From Paenibacillus alba (GTDB lineage: Bacteria > Bacillota > Bacilli > Paenibacillales > NBRC-103111), in assembly GCF_013204855.1 (NCBI RefSeq), contig NZ_JABMKZ010000010.1:62001-126000 (forward strand): a stretch of DNA of 64,000 nt, in the 5' to 3' direction. This document shows positions 26,198-36,200 of the stretch, piece by piece. The notes under the pieces were generated by a model that did no database searches, was not told the origin of the DNA, and saw only the letters and a program-made list of their open reading frames with translations. The translations under genes were made by a program, and so were the position numbers. Position 1 is the stretch's first letter. Every line of letters begins with the position of its first letter.

Positions 26198-26942
26198 GTT
26201 CGCTTCCCTCCCCCTCAAACGCAACACTTTGATATAAAAACTCTAAAATGCCACGGTTATATTCCAGTTCCATAAAATAGCGCTGAACCACGACTTTGGC
26301 CTTTTCGGTCAACGTAATTTCCTGATTGCCGATATCGATGACCAGCTCTTGCGCGACCAAAAACTTGCGGACAGAGTCCATAAAGCTGACCCGACTAATC
26401 GTATTCCCGCTTTGCCTTGCCGCAGTCTCTTTGATATCGTCCATGGCGCTCCATTTTTCAATCAAAGCCGTCCAATTGTAGGAAAATTCTTGCTCCATCT
26501 CTCTTAATTCTGCTTCAGGATGAGCCTTCAATAACGCAATTCGCTCATTCACAAGCGCTGTCCACTCTTCAATTCCGATAAAACTTCTCGTAGGCTCCAT
26601 CGTTTGGTAGCTGTCATAAAAGGCGCCAACCAGCACAATGATGCTGACATACATCAAATACAGATCCGCATTCACGGCATTCGCCCGCAGATAAGAGCGT
26701 TTAATCACTTCGTTGTTCATATGAAAAGGCGATAGCCGTGTCTCCGGTATCATATACAGCTGTTCGCCGGCAATGATCGTTACGCAGTCGACTTCTCGCG
26801 CAAATTGATCCACAAGTCCACGTACCACGTCGTCTGCCATGTAGGTTTGAAGCCATTCTTTGCCCACCGCGTTATCGCGAGCGAGCAAGGTATAGATGCG
26901 AAAAGCCCTCATTACTGTTTCGTTCTCAAGTCCGATTGTCAT
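26181..26942 (-). CDS. jetB: Wadjet MukE-like subunit JetB
   Basis: A 253-residue, mostly helical protein rich in winged-helix-like segments, with no catalytic motif. Size, lack of motifs, position between jetA and jetC, and 17-nt overlaps with both fit the MukE/kite-type subunit of a Wadjet condensin. The kite subunit bridges the kleisin JetA and the SMC heads. The assignment is by locus and general character rather than by a diagnostic motif. The start at 26942 lies inside the end of jetA, so expression is translationally coupled. Confidence 0.82.
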   Translation of the reverse strand: MTIGLENETVMRAFRIYTLLARDNAVGKEWLQTYMADDVVRGLVDQFAREVDCVTIIAGEQLYMIPETRLSPFHMNNEVIKRSYLRANAVNADLYLMYVSIIVLVGAFYDSYQTMEPTRSFIGIEEWTALVNERIALLKAHPEAELREMEQEFSYNWTALIEKWSAMDDIKETAARQSGNTISRVSFMDSVRKFLVAQELVIDIGNQEITLTEKAKVVVQRYFMELEYNRGILEFLYQSVAFEGEGSEHASDL

Positions 26943-28452
26943 CCTGTTCTCCCCACGAAATCAACATATTCTGTATGCTAAATCTATCGTTGACCTTCCT
27001 AATTTCCTTAAGTTCTGTTATGACCAAACAGCGGCTTCCCAGAAGCATATACATGTCTTCCAGCAGCGTTCCCTGCTGTTCATTTGGCTGATTAGCTTCG
27101 TCATCTGCGCGAAGGGGGCTTCTTTGATGCAAATAAATCCAAAAATCATAAAAAGCTCTCTCACCCAGCAAATTGGCATGCTCGCTCGTTTGAAATAGCT
27201 GAATAAACGAATGCAATTCCACCTGGCCCTGATCTTCCATCTTTTGCAGCAGCAGCTCCATAAGCAACTTATACAACTTTTTCTGCATCGTCTGATATCG
27301 ATACTCCTCGCTGTCTCCGCCAAGCTCCAGGAACTTGTCATCCCGCTCCTGTCCGCTGCCGTCTTCGAGCATATTTTGCTCCGCCCATACGGTCAAAAGC
27401 GACCACATCTTCGTCTCTTGAACTGGCAAGAACGGAGCCAGCACACCTTTCATCGTCTCCAAAGGCAGTGGCGTACTGAAGATAAGCGAAGCAATGTCCT
27501 GATCAAAATTAAACGAATCCAGCCCCGTATAATACAAAGATTCTTGCGCCGCGCCTAGGGCATGGGATTTGAGCACCATACTCTGATGAAAAAGAGCCGA
27601 ATGCTCGCCATGCACCTTCTCCAGCTCATTGGATATGCGTAAAATCAACTCATATGGCCGCTGATCCGCTTGTCTGACGGTTTGTGCCTGAACACGATCC
27701 TTGGTTTCCTTCACAAATTGCCGCAGCTCTTCAAATTCTTCATTCTCCATCTGCAAGCGCAAATAAATATCTTCCAGCAAACCTTTATACCGTCCGAACG
27801 TTTCTTCCGACACGATATTTCTTTTGAGTTCGTGCTCCAGCTTGACCATCCGCTCCTGCAGAGCTTCCACATCAATCCGCATCTCATTAATTTGTCGCAG
27901 TGCGCCTTCGAACTCGCCCTTTTCCAACTGCTTACGCAGCACCAGCTGATGAATCGACAGTTGAAATTCCGTATAAAATTCCTTGGTCGCGAAAATAAGC
28001 TCCAACCCATCCTCGTCAAGCGTGTAATACTGCGTGTTCGTTTTTAGATCGAAGGCATTGGCTTTCAGAATCGATATATAAATATGCTCCGTCAACCCAG
28101 ATTCCCAATTCATAAATGTAAAATCCCGTTTCTTCCCCGTCGTCGGGCGAAACACTTGCGTGATCTGTCTGGCGAGATCCTCGAATCCAACATCGTCCAA
28201 ATCGATGAAAATCCCCGTCACCTTCACAAGAAACTCAGCTAAATCTTTGACACTCGCCTTATTGTTGCGCATCAGCTTCTGCTCAAAGAAGTACAGCAGC
28301 GTCAAGAGCCCAAGCTCCATGAAATCAATTGGTTTATTTTGCCGATCTGTTTGGCGCTTTCTCTGCAGCTCATACAGAGGATCAAAAAGTGCCAGCTTGG
28401 TCATGCGCTCCCGAAACCCGGAAACAACTTGACCAATTTCTACGTAATCCAT
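26926..28452 (-). CDS. jetA: Wadjet kleisin-like subunit JetA
   Basis: A 508-residue protein. The ATG at 28452 has GGAGG 8 nt upstream and is preferred over the frame start eight codons earlier. An N-terminal helical domain (IDFMELGLLTLLYFFEQKLM) is followed by a coiled-coil middle (about residues 180-280) and a helical C-terminal region. This is the MukF-like kleisin layout. In Wadjet the kleisin joins the two SMC heads and recruits the JetD nuclease. It overlaps jetD by 13 nt and jetB by 17 nt. Confidence 0.85.
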   Translation of the reverse strand: MDYVEIGQVVSGFRERMTKLALFDPLYELQRKRQTDRQNKPIDFMELGLLTLLYFFEQKLMRNNKASVKDLAEFLVKVTGIFIDLDDVGFEDLARQITQVFRPTTGKKRDFTFMNWESGLTEHIYISILKANAFDLKTNTQYYTLDEDGLELIFATKEFYTEFQLSIHQLVLRKQLEKGEFEGALRQINEMRIDVEALQERMVKLEHELKRNIVSEETFGRYKGLLEDIYLRLQMENEEFEELRQFVKETKDRVQAQTVRQADQRPYELILRISNELEKVHGEHSALFHQSMVLKSHALGAAQESLYYTGLDSFNFDQDIASLIFSTPLPLETMKGVLAPFLPVQETKMWSLLTVWAEQNMLEDGSGQERDDKFLELGGDSEEYRYQTMQKKLYKLLMELLLQKMEDQGQVELHSFIQLFQTSEHANLLGERAFYDFWIYLHQRSPLRADDEANQPNEQQGTLLEDMYMLLGSRCLVITELKEIRKVNDRFSIQNMLISWGEQDDNRT

Positions 28453-29480
28453 GCTGTCTTCCTCCAAATCGTACAAAGCTCATGTGTAGGCAATATTTCT
28501 TGTGGGAAATAACCGCCTGCTGTTAAACAGCGCTTAATTATCATTTGTTCTTGCTCTGTAAAATGAGACACAAATGCCTCTAACGCCTGCTCATTATCAC
28601 GTTGGTTTTCTTTGCCGGAAGCAGACTCCCTGCTCAGGCATGCTCTATAGAAGGGAAGGGCCGGGCTAGCCGGCTTGCCAAATAGAGCAAGCACACGCTC
28701 ATTGAACAGATGCCAAATATGGATTCCTTCTTTATCGATATCGCCAAAGTAATAGAACTCATGAGCAGCGTCTCTGAGCGGAAGCTGCATCGGCAGCAGC
28801 TCAATACTTTTGGTAACGCGATAACCGCCACCGAAGATTAGCGTCGCGAACGGAACATCCGGCAAAACTTGCAGCAGCGCTTGATAGGTCGTTTTATTCT
28901 CAACAATAAGATGCTTATGAACGGCACCTGCTAAGCCATATGGATTCACAGCAAACATCAAAGGATCATCCACAGGGAGAATTAGCAGCTTGTCCCACAC
29001 GCCAATTCGGGTCAGCAGTTCTTTCCCCTGCTTCTCCGTTATCCACTTCTCATCAGCCACAAGCTCGAAGCTTCGCTCCGGTTCGGGTGCGGGAATGCTT
29101 GGGAGCGTATTATTCTTCAAATAAGCATCTATTCGTTCAATAAAAGGCCTATCTTCCTCCCAAATGCTAGATGTCAATGAATAGTAAGCATCAAGGTTTA
29201 TCAATGGGCTCAGTTGCAATCTGACTCGATGGATATCCTTATGCATATCTTGCATGAAATGACTCTTCTGCACGCTATATTGATAGGCAAGAAACGGCGG
29301 CTTAACCGTTCTCCCTGAACGCTGAACGATCTGGAGAATTCCCGCAGTTTCAAGCTCTAGTATCAACCTAGAGAATTCTTCATAGGTACACGGTTGAGCT
29401 ATGGCTTCTAATTCTTCAAGAGACACTTTCTTGTTCTTTATAGATTGTAAATGCGATCGTATTTTCGAAATGAGTTCCAT
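28440..29480 (-). CDS. jetD: Wadjet TOPRIM nuclease JetD
   Basis: A 346-residue protein starting at the ATG at 29480 (AGGAG 9 nt upstream). An N-terminal winged-helix-like part is followed by a TOPRIM domain. The first-strand Glu is in LIVENKTTY (Glu194) and the acidic pair is in FGDIDKEG (Asp247, Asp249), as in topoisomerase VI-like and DUF2220 nucleases. JetD cuts the plasmid DNA that the SMC complex has extruded. Here it is the first gene of the operon, whereas type I Wadjet has it last, so this is a type II or III arrangement. Confidence 0.88.
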   Translation of the reverse strand: MELISKIRSHLQSIKNKKVSLEELEAIAQPCTYEEFSRLILELETAGILQIVQRSGRTVKPPFLAYQYSVQKSHFMQDMHKDIHRVRLQLSPLINLDAYYSLTSSIWEEDRPFIERIDAYLKNNTLPSIPAPEPERSFELVADEKWITEKQGKELLTRIGVWDKLLILPVDDPLMFAVNPYGLAGAVHKHLIVENKTTYQALLQVLPDVPFATLIFGGGYRVTKSIELLPMQLPLRDAAHEFYYFGDIDKEGIHIWHLFNERVLALFGKPASPALPFYRACLSRESASGKENQRDNEQALEAFVSHFTEQEQMIIKRCLTAGGYFPQEILPTHELCTIWRKTAWIT

Positions 29481-29512
29481 GTCCAAATGCTCCTGTTTGA
29501 GAATATATGCCT

Positions 29513-29521
29513 ATTATAGCA
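29513..29521 (-). promoter_or_regulatory. Extended -10 promoter of the jet operon
   Basis: TGCTATAAT on the minus strand is an extended -10 element with a poor -35. It lies about 33 nt before the jetD start. An inverted repeat AGAAGG-N8-CCTTCT at 29535-29554 overlaps the -35 position and is an operator candidate. Confidence 0.5.
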
Positions 29522-29568
29522 AAATATCAATGGCAGAAGGATTTGGAACCTTCTAGGAAGCCGCTCCG

Positions 29569-29606
29569 CTTAATCTCCGAAGTACAGCCGCGGTGCTCAA
29601 GCCGGC
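29569..29606. repeat. Degenerate copy of the hairpin repeat family
   Basis: CCGCTTAATCTCCGAAGTAC, then a GCCGCGG centre and GCTCAAGCCGG, aligns with the copy at 40781-40834 but has mismatched arms and no T-run. It lies between the divergent jet and glycan operons. Confidence 0.4.
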
Positions 29607-29710
29607 CATAAAAAGGGAAATTTTTGAAAATTAATTTACTATTTACCTATGAAATGATACGATATGTATCTAGAATTAAATACAAATACGTAGGAAAGGA
29701 ACCATTAAAT

Positions 29711-30721
29711 ATGTTTATAGGCATCACTTTATTGACTTCTTTTCTATTGAGCTTATTATTTACGCCATTCGTCAAAGGTATTGCTTTACGATATAGGATA
29801 CTAGATGTATCGAATACCACGCTAAAGACACACACAATAAATACGCCCTATTTAGGCGGGATATCTATTTTTATTTCCGTTTTGATTACATCTGTCTTCA
29901 TGATTTTACTGTACAAGATGATGATTTCTTTGGTGCTAATCGGTTTGCTTATTGCCTGTTTTATGATAATTGCGACAGGTTTAACGGATGATATGTACAA
30001 TCTTCGCCCTCTAACTAAAATATCCTTTCAGATCATCGCGGCATCCTTGGCATGGTTAATTGGAATTAGAATCCACTTAACCGGACTAGAACAACTAGAC
30101 ATTATTGTAACGATTCTATGGATAGTAGGCTTGTCTAATGCTTTTAATCTAATTGACATCATGGATGGCTTGTCCTCTGGTGTGGCTGCTATTTCATCTA
30201 TTTTCCTAGCCATAATTTGTCTGGAACTCGGAGAAATCATGAGTGCATTGCTGTTTTTATCTATAGCGGGGGCCTGTTTCGGATTTCTGATCTTTAATTT
30301 TAATCCTGCGCAGATTTTCATGGGGGATACGGGAAGTTTATTTTTAGGATTTCTCATTGCCTGTTCAACAACAACTATGTTCCAATATCAGGCAAATAGT
30401 CAGGTCGTAGTGCCAGTTATTATACTTGGCATACCCATCTTCGAGACGATATTCATTTCTTTCTTACGCATTAAATCGGGCATTCCGCCATGGCAGGGTA
30501 CGAAAGATCATTTCGCGCTGCGGTTAGTTAAACTCGGTTATTCGGTCAAGCGTACGGTCATATCAACCTACTTATTTGGTATATTACTAGGCTCCATTTC
30601 CTTGATGTTCTTTTATTCAGGCAGCCCGGCGCTCTATAGCTTCCTTCTAATCACAATCCTTTTAACCGTAATCGGATGGCTCTTAAGCAACGTTGATATT
30701 AGCGAATCACAACATTCTTAA
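29711..30721 (+). CDS. Polyprenyl-phosphate sugar-1-phosphate transferase (MraY/WecA family)
   Basis: A 336-residue membrane protein with about ten hydrophobic helices. ATG 29711 follows AAAGGA. Family motifs are GLTDDMYNL (Asp pair for Mg2+/lipid), NAFNLIDIMDG, MGDTGSLFLGF and GTKDHFALRL. It transfers a HexNAc-1-phosphate-like sugar from a UDP-sugar to undecaprenyl phosphate, the first membrane step of a wall teichoic acid, teichuronic or exopolysaccharide chain. Sugar specificity cannot be read from sequence. It heads a three-gene AT-rich operon. Confidence 0.9.
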   Translation: MFIGITLLTSFLLSLLFTPFVKGIALRYRILDVSNTTLKTHTINTPYLGGISIFISVLITSVFMILLYKMMISLVLIGLLIACFMIIATGLTDDMYNLRPLTKISFQIIAASLAWLIGIRIHLTGLEQLDIIVTILWIVGLSNAFNLIDIMDGLSSGVAAISSIFLAIICLELGEIMSALLFLSIAGACFGFLIFNFNPAQIFMGDTGSLFLGFLIACSTTTMFQYQANSQVVVPVIILGIPIFETIFISFLRIKSGIPPWQGTKDHFALRLVKLGYSVKRTVISTYLFGILLGSISLMFFYSGSPALYSFLLITILLTVIGWLLSNVDISESQHS

Positions 30722-30731
30722 AGGAGGGACT

Positions 30732-31844
30732 ATGGCCAAAATTGTATTTATTGTTCCTTATTCTAAATACTATATCCATTTTAGCTGGGACTTGCTAGAA
30801 AACTTAATGAAAGATGGGAATGAAATAATAGCTTTAGCACCTGATGATAGCTTTCAGCACGAGCTTGCAGCGATTGGCGTCAAATTCATCAAAACCCCAC
30901 TCAATAACACTGGCTTAAATGTATTCTATGATATCTACACCATTTACATGCTGGTCAAAAGACTAAAGAGCCTGCAACCAGACATGGTTATCTGTTACTC
31001 TTTAAAGCCTATCCTTTATGGAGCATATGCCGCACGGTTGGCCAAAATAAAAAGTACATGCTCATTCGTAACAGGAATAGGGTACGTTTTTATCGGGAAC
31101 ACAATGATGCATAAAATTCTTCTCCTTATCGTGAAAATACTATACAAGTTTTCATTAAAAACTAGTCATAAAATTTTTTTCGAGAATCCTGACGATCTAT
31201 TATTATTTAAATCTCTTCAATTAATCAGCACATCCAATGAAGCGGTAATTGTAAATGGGTCGGGTGTAAACATACATAAATTCACCTACTCTCCTCCTAC
31301 AATTAATCCTCTTTCCTTCCTAGTTATTTCTAGAATTATAGCTGACAAAGGTATTTTTGAGTTTATAGAAGCCGCAAAGATACTAAAACAAAAGTACCCC
31401 CATATTAAATTCAAACTGCTTGGTCCTTTTGTTAATAACCCTAGTGCAATAAAGCGAGACTTAATAAATGAATGGGTACATCAAGGAATCATCGATTATC
31501 TAGGCGAAACAACAGATGTACGTCCATTTTTAGCCGATGCCAGTGTATTTGTTTTACCCTCTTATCGAGAAGGTACACCAAAATCCACATTGGAAGCTAT
31601 GGCCATGGGATTGCCAGTTGTCACTACAGATTGCCCTGGATGCAGAGAAACCGTTGAAAACAATGAAAATGGCTTTTTAATTCCTCCAAAAGATTCTCGA
31701 TCGCTTGCTATGGCAATGGAGAAATTCATAATTGATCCCGGTCTTGTTCCCATTATGGGAAAAAAGAGCCGAGAGATTGCCGAGAGAAAATACGATGTGC
31801 GGAAAGTAAATCATTTTATTATACAAAGCTTAGGCTTAGAATAA
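30732..31844 (+). CDS. Family 4 glycosyltransferase
   Basis: A 370-residue GT-B enzyme. An ideal AAGGAGGGAC precedes ATG 30732, 10 nt after the transferase stop. The N-terminal half is KIVFIVPYSKYY. The C-terminal donor-binding half contains LVISRIIADKGIFEFIEAA and the retaining-GT4 signature EGTPKSTLEAMAMGLPVVTTD with its E-x7-E motif. It probably adds the second sugar to the lipid-linked intermediate made by the preceding enzyme. There is no signal peptide; it acts on the cytoplasmic membrane face. Confidence 0.9.
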   Translation: MAKIVFIVPYSKYYIHFSWDLLENLMKDGNEIIALAPDDSFQHELAAIGVKFIKTPLNNTGLNVFYDIYTIYMLVKRLKSLQPDMVICYSLKPILYGAYAARLAKIKSTCSFVTGIGYVFIGNTMMHKILLLIVKILYKFSLKTSHKIFFENPDDLLLFKSLQLISTSNEAVIVNGSGVNIHKFTYSPPTINPLSFLVISRIIADKGIFEFIEAAKILKQKYPHIKFKLLGPFVNNPSAIKRDLINEWVHQGIIDYLGETTDVRPFLADASVFVLPSYREGTPKSTLEAMAMGLPVVTTDCPGCRETVENNENGFLIPPKDSRSLAMAMEKFIIDPGLVPIMGKKSREIAERKYDVRKVNHFIIQSLGLE

Positions 31845-31858
31845 GGTGAGGGAACACA

Positions 31859-33160
31859 ATGACTATTCATGTTATTGGAGCAGGAGTGACAGGTCTTTCA
31901 TTTGCAAAGGCTTCTAGAGATGAAGTCAATATACTTGAATCCTGTGAGCGTATCGGCGGGAAGGCTTTATCTTATAAAGTAGAGACAAGCGTTGGAACTT
32001 TTGGATTTGATGTAGGTGGTCACTGGTTCCATTATCAAAGATCACCTGCAGTTTTGGATATCCTCAAAGGTCTCGATCTAAAAGCACATACTCGCAAGGC
32101 ATTTGTTTATTTGCATGAACAATTTTTCAAGTTCCCTATTCAGCAAAGTTATATCTGGCACCCCGACGAAAAATTTGTAGGTACTGTAAAAAAAGAGCTG
32201 CAAATGGTCAATTATGATCATGAATACACGAACTATGAAGAAATGCTGCAGCAATCCTATGGCTTAACCTTATATGATTCATTTTTTAAAGATTATAATT
32301 CCAAAATGTACGGCATACAGGACCTGTCAGTGATTGGTGTCGGAAGATTCGAAACCATCCGTAATGTTCGAACGAATCGAAATGTTACTGGGTATAACGG
32401 CGATTTTGTATATCCAAAAGGAGATATAGGTGCGAGTGGCATCCCCCTTTTTTTAGCTGATCATTTACGAATTAACTACAACAAAAAGGTCAAGTCTATC
32501 AACATTACAAACAAGACCATGAACATTAACAATGAAACGGAGTCATGGGATACGATTGTATCAACGATGCCATTAAATTCATTAATTGGCATGATTAACG
32601 ATGTGGATGACCATATCTTAGCGTTATCGAAACAATTAAAATTCAGCAAAGGGATGATTTTGAATCTCGGGGTGAAAAGAACTCAACTGCAAGAGGACAT
32701 GAGCTGGGTTTACTTTCCCGACCCCCATTTGCACTTTTATCGGGTGGGTTTCTACAGCAATGTTGAATCAAGTCTAGCACCTTTGGGATACTGTTCGATG
32801 TATGTTGAGTGCTCTCCCTTATTTTTTAGCAATAAAGAGGAAGCATTAGCCATTGTGCCGACAATCATTAAGGAACTTATTGAAATTGGGTTTATCGGTC
32901 ATGCAGATGAGATCGTCACTACGAAAGCCATTTATCTTGATCACAATTATTGTCTGCCAGATACATCAAAAACGAAAGTCATTCATCACTATTTGGAGAG
33001 TGCAGGCATCTATAGTATTGGAAGATATGGCAGTTGGCATTGGTCAAGCCAGCATGAGGATATGCAGCAGGCTTGGGACTTGGCGAATAAACTAACTTTG
33101 CGTAACTTAACGAAAACCAAAAAAATGACGCAGCAGTCATTAGTCACACAAACATTTTGA
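31859..33160 (+). CDS. FAD-dependent oxidoreductase, UDP-galactopyranose-mutase/amine-oxidase-like
   Basis: A 433-residue flavoprotein with an N-terminal dinucleotide fold (VIGAGVTGLSFA, then Glu at the strand-2 end, and ERIGGKALS). It continues FDVGGHWFHYQ and ends with a GRYGSWHWSSQHEDMQQAW FAD-binding segment. It resembles Glf (UDP-galactopyranose mutase) and amine-oxidase-like proteins of polysaccharide loci. It may isomerise or oxidise a nucleotide sugar used by the neighbouring transferases. AAGGTGAGG lies before the ATG, 14 nt after the GT4 stop. Confidence 0.75.
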   Translation: MTIHVIGAGVTGLSFAKASRDEVNILESCERIGGKALSYKVETSVGTFGFDVGGHWFHYQRSPAVLDILKGLDLKAHTRKAFVYLHEQFFKFPIQQSYIWHPDEKFVGTVKKELQMVNYDHEYTNYEEMLQQSYGLTLYDSFFKDYNSKMYGIQDLSVIGVGRFETIRNVRTNRNVTGYNGDFVYPKGDIGASGIPLFLADHLRINYNKKVKSINITNKTMNINNETESWDTIVSTMPLNSLIGMINDVDDHILALSKQLKFSKGMILNLGVKRTQLQEDMSWVYFPDPHLHFYRVGFYSNVESSLAPLGYCSMYVECSPLFFSNKEEALAIVPTIIKELIEIGFIGHADEIVTTKAIYLDHNYCLPDTSKTKVIHHYLESAGIYSIGRYGSWHWSSQHEDMQQAWDLANKLTLRNLTKTKKMTQQSLVTQTF

Positions 33161-33194
33161 ATGCGCGACGTGAAAGTACTTTGCTGATAAGAAC

Positions 33195-33238
33195 AAAAGT
33201 CATCTTGAGCTTATGATAAATGCCCAAGATGACTTTTG
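33195..33238. terminator. Bidirectional terminator
   Basis: AAAAGTCATCTTG and CAAGATGACTTTT form a perfect stem between the convergent glycan operon and the SLH-protein gene. Confidence 0.85.
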
Positions 33239-33244
33239 TATTTA

Positions 33245-36200
33245 TTAATTAGTGAATTGAAGTTTGGATAGCATTCTACTTAAAATGACTGAGCTCTGAG
33301 CCCTAGTCGCCATTGCCGCCGGATCGAATTTCCCAGAAGCCACACCTTCTACAATTTGGTTGTTAGCGATGATATAAATGGATTCCCTTGCCCAATTTCC
33401 AAACAACTGCTCATCTACAAACGTTATTTTCTCGCCTGGATTGCTGCTGTTGGTGTATCCGGCAAAGTTCATTGCACGATAGATCATTACTGCCATCTCT
33501 TGGCGAGATATAGACTGATTCGGATGGAATGTCTGATCTTCGTAACCAGTTACGATACCTGCTTCCGCTGCAGCGTACACTTGGCCCTCAAACCAGTCAC
33601 TGGAACGAACATCGGCAAATCGGCTTTTCGGCGAAGCGACAGCGTTCAGTCCGATTGTCCGAGCGATCAGTGCGGCAAATTCCGCACGGGTTACCGCTTG
33701 GTCCGGTAAAAAATCCGCCTTGGAAACGCCTTGCACAATCATTTTGCTCGCCATGCGCTCAATGTCATCTTTGGCCCAATGATGATTCACATCAGCAAAG
33801 GTGACATTGTTATCCAGCAGCAAGTAAGTACTGTTCGTTCTGCTGTAGATCGTAGCTTCTGTTCCGGAAACAGTGAAAGGAACCGGTTGGTACACGACAT
33901 TCCCGTTGCTATCCGTCTCCACGCGAACCGCCGCCATAGGACGCCCGGCTAAAACCGTCTCCGTATTAATGAAACGCGGCACATATTGCGAGAAGCTAGA
34001 AATCTCTACCATCTTTCCGTCCGTAGACATGACCTTAACTGTAAACTCGACTGCGCCAAGCACCTCTTGAGCGGAAGCTCTCGCTCTCGCCTTCTCCGCC
34101 TCAGCCGCATTTCTGCCAATAGTCACTTCTACAGTGATTTGGTCCTTCGATACACCAAGCTTGGCTGCCAAATCTTGAACATGGATCTGCTTTGCCGGAA
34201 GCTCATAGCTCCCTGTTTTGGTTTGCACTCTTACGGATTTGATCGCTGCCTCCGCTGCGACTTTTTGCAGCGCGTTGTTCGTTAAGGTCACCCTAGTTTG
34301 ATCTACGTTCACACTAGTGTCCACTGTTAGAATAAGCTTGCCGCTGCTGCTGTTTTTCAGCGCAGCATCAATGATCTGATCGTCTACTTGAGCTAGAGCT
34401 ACCTGCTTCCCGTCAACGATTTTAATTTCTGATTTAATTGTACTGACTTGATCCGTTTTAGTATTAGGTATAACAGTTGGCGTGTCCCTTGAATCTGGGT
34501 TCATTGACACAGAAGAAGCTAATTTCAACGATGGTCTGAGCGATTCAAATTCTTTTTCCTTTGCATAAATTTCTAGGTTTATTCCTTGTTTCTTCGAGTC
34601 TACAACCATAAATGTTGCCATACCACCTTGTTTGGCAAGGACAAAATCAGATAATGTCTTGGTGGATATATCATAAGAATCTACTTTATAGCCTTTCATT
34701 GTAAAGCTGCCGAGATAAAAAGCGGTCTGACCTTCGCCTGCGACATCCGCGCTGCCCGGGCTATGATTGGGTGAATTGCTCCAATTTATCGTATTTTCAC
34801 TCCAACTGCTATCGTTCAATCCATACACGCTTAGGACGACTGTTTCATCACCTGGATTGCTGTCTGTTAGCTTTCCACTTAACTGCAGCGCGGCATTCGT
34901 TTTCCCGTTCACACCGCTCAAATCGTATTTGAAATAAGCTATGCCGTTGACACTACCACTGCTTTTCACTGTAAGATTCTTCGCTTTGTCAGAAGATCCT
35001 GTGCCATAATTTTGCTGTGGATTCGCTGCCTCCACCCATGCATCTTCAGAGGCATGAATTAGCGAGTCATAGACGACATTTCCTGAAGAGTTATCCACGT
35101 TATAAAGAGTATTGTTTAAATGGTTATCTTGCATGACCATGCCAGACCCTTTGATAATCTTAATACCATTGGCATTACCAACAATCGTATTGCCAATCAG
35201 TTGAATATCTCGCGGATCCCCAGCTCCGACGAAATTGGCATTCGTATCACCGATATCATAGTCAGCTACAATCGGATGATCTGTTTTGGTGAAATTTTGT
35301 ATAATATTTCCTCTTACAACGCTTCTAGGTGCATTCAAAATGCTAATCCCGATAATATCTTGATTGTCGTTTGTACGAATTAAAGTATCATCAAGCTCAA
35401 TCTTGTTGTTCTCAATGATAGTATCAGGCGAATTCATCGTGAGAGAAATGCCTTCTGCTGAATTTCTAATCGTATTATCGTGAATATAGTTGTATGGACC
35501 TGATTCACTGTGATTGCTCGGGAAACCGCCGCCTGTATTACCCAAGCCAACACCGGCTCCTCTGCGTACCCCGTCAATCGTGTTTCCGTACACTTCATTC
35601 AGGTACTCATTTTCTCCATGAAGGTCGATAGAGTCGAGTGTCGTGCTGGAGAATTGATTGTTTCTTACAACATTATTATGCGAATAGTACTCAATAATGA
35701 CCCCATGCCGCAAAGCAACTGTTCCATCAAAGAAGTTATTTTCCACCAAAGCGTTCAGCGAATCATCATTCATACCGTAATGATCGTCCTTCGGCTTTCC
35801 TTGGATGGATATGCCATAGCCCGATCCACTTGGACCTATATCCGTAGCCTTGCGGAAGATGGAATTTCTCACGGTAACATCGCTAGCTTTGCTAAGTCGT
35901 ATACCCATTTGTTGAAATTTCTCGAAAATCACATGATCGATCACAATATTATTGGGCCCAGGAGAAGCTGCATTCGCTTGATCGATATAAATGCCAGTCT
36001 TAGGACCGCCACTGCTAGGACTTAAAATACCTGGGTCTGTCGAATACGTGTTATTCCAAGTAGACGTAATCGTTAAATTAGAGATGACAATATTATTGAG
36101 ACTGAATATCAATAGTACCCTACCGCTTCCTGCCGTAATGCCGGTACTTGTAACATGACCTGTGTCATTAGGAGGGCCAAACCCGTTATCCATATCTGAA

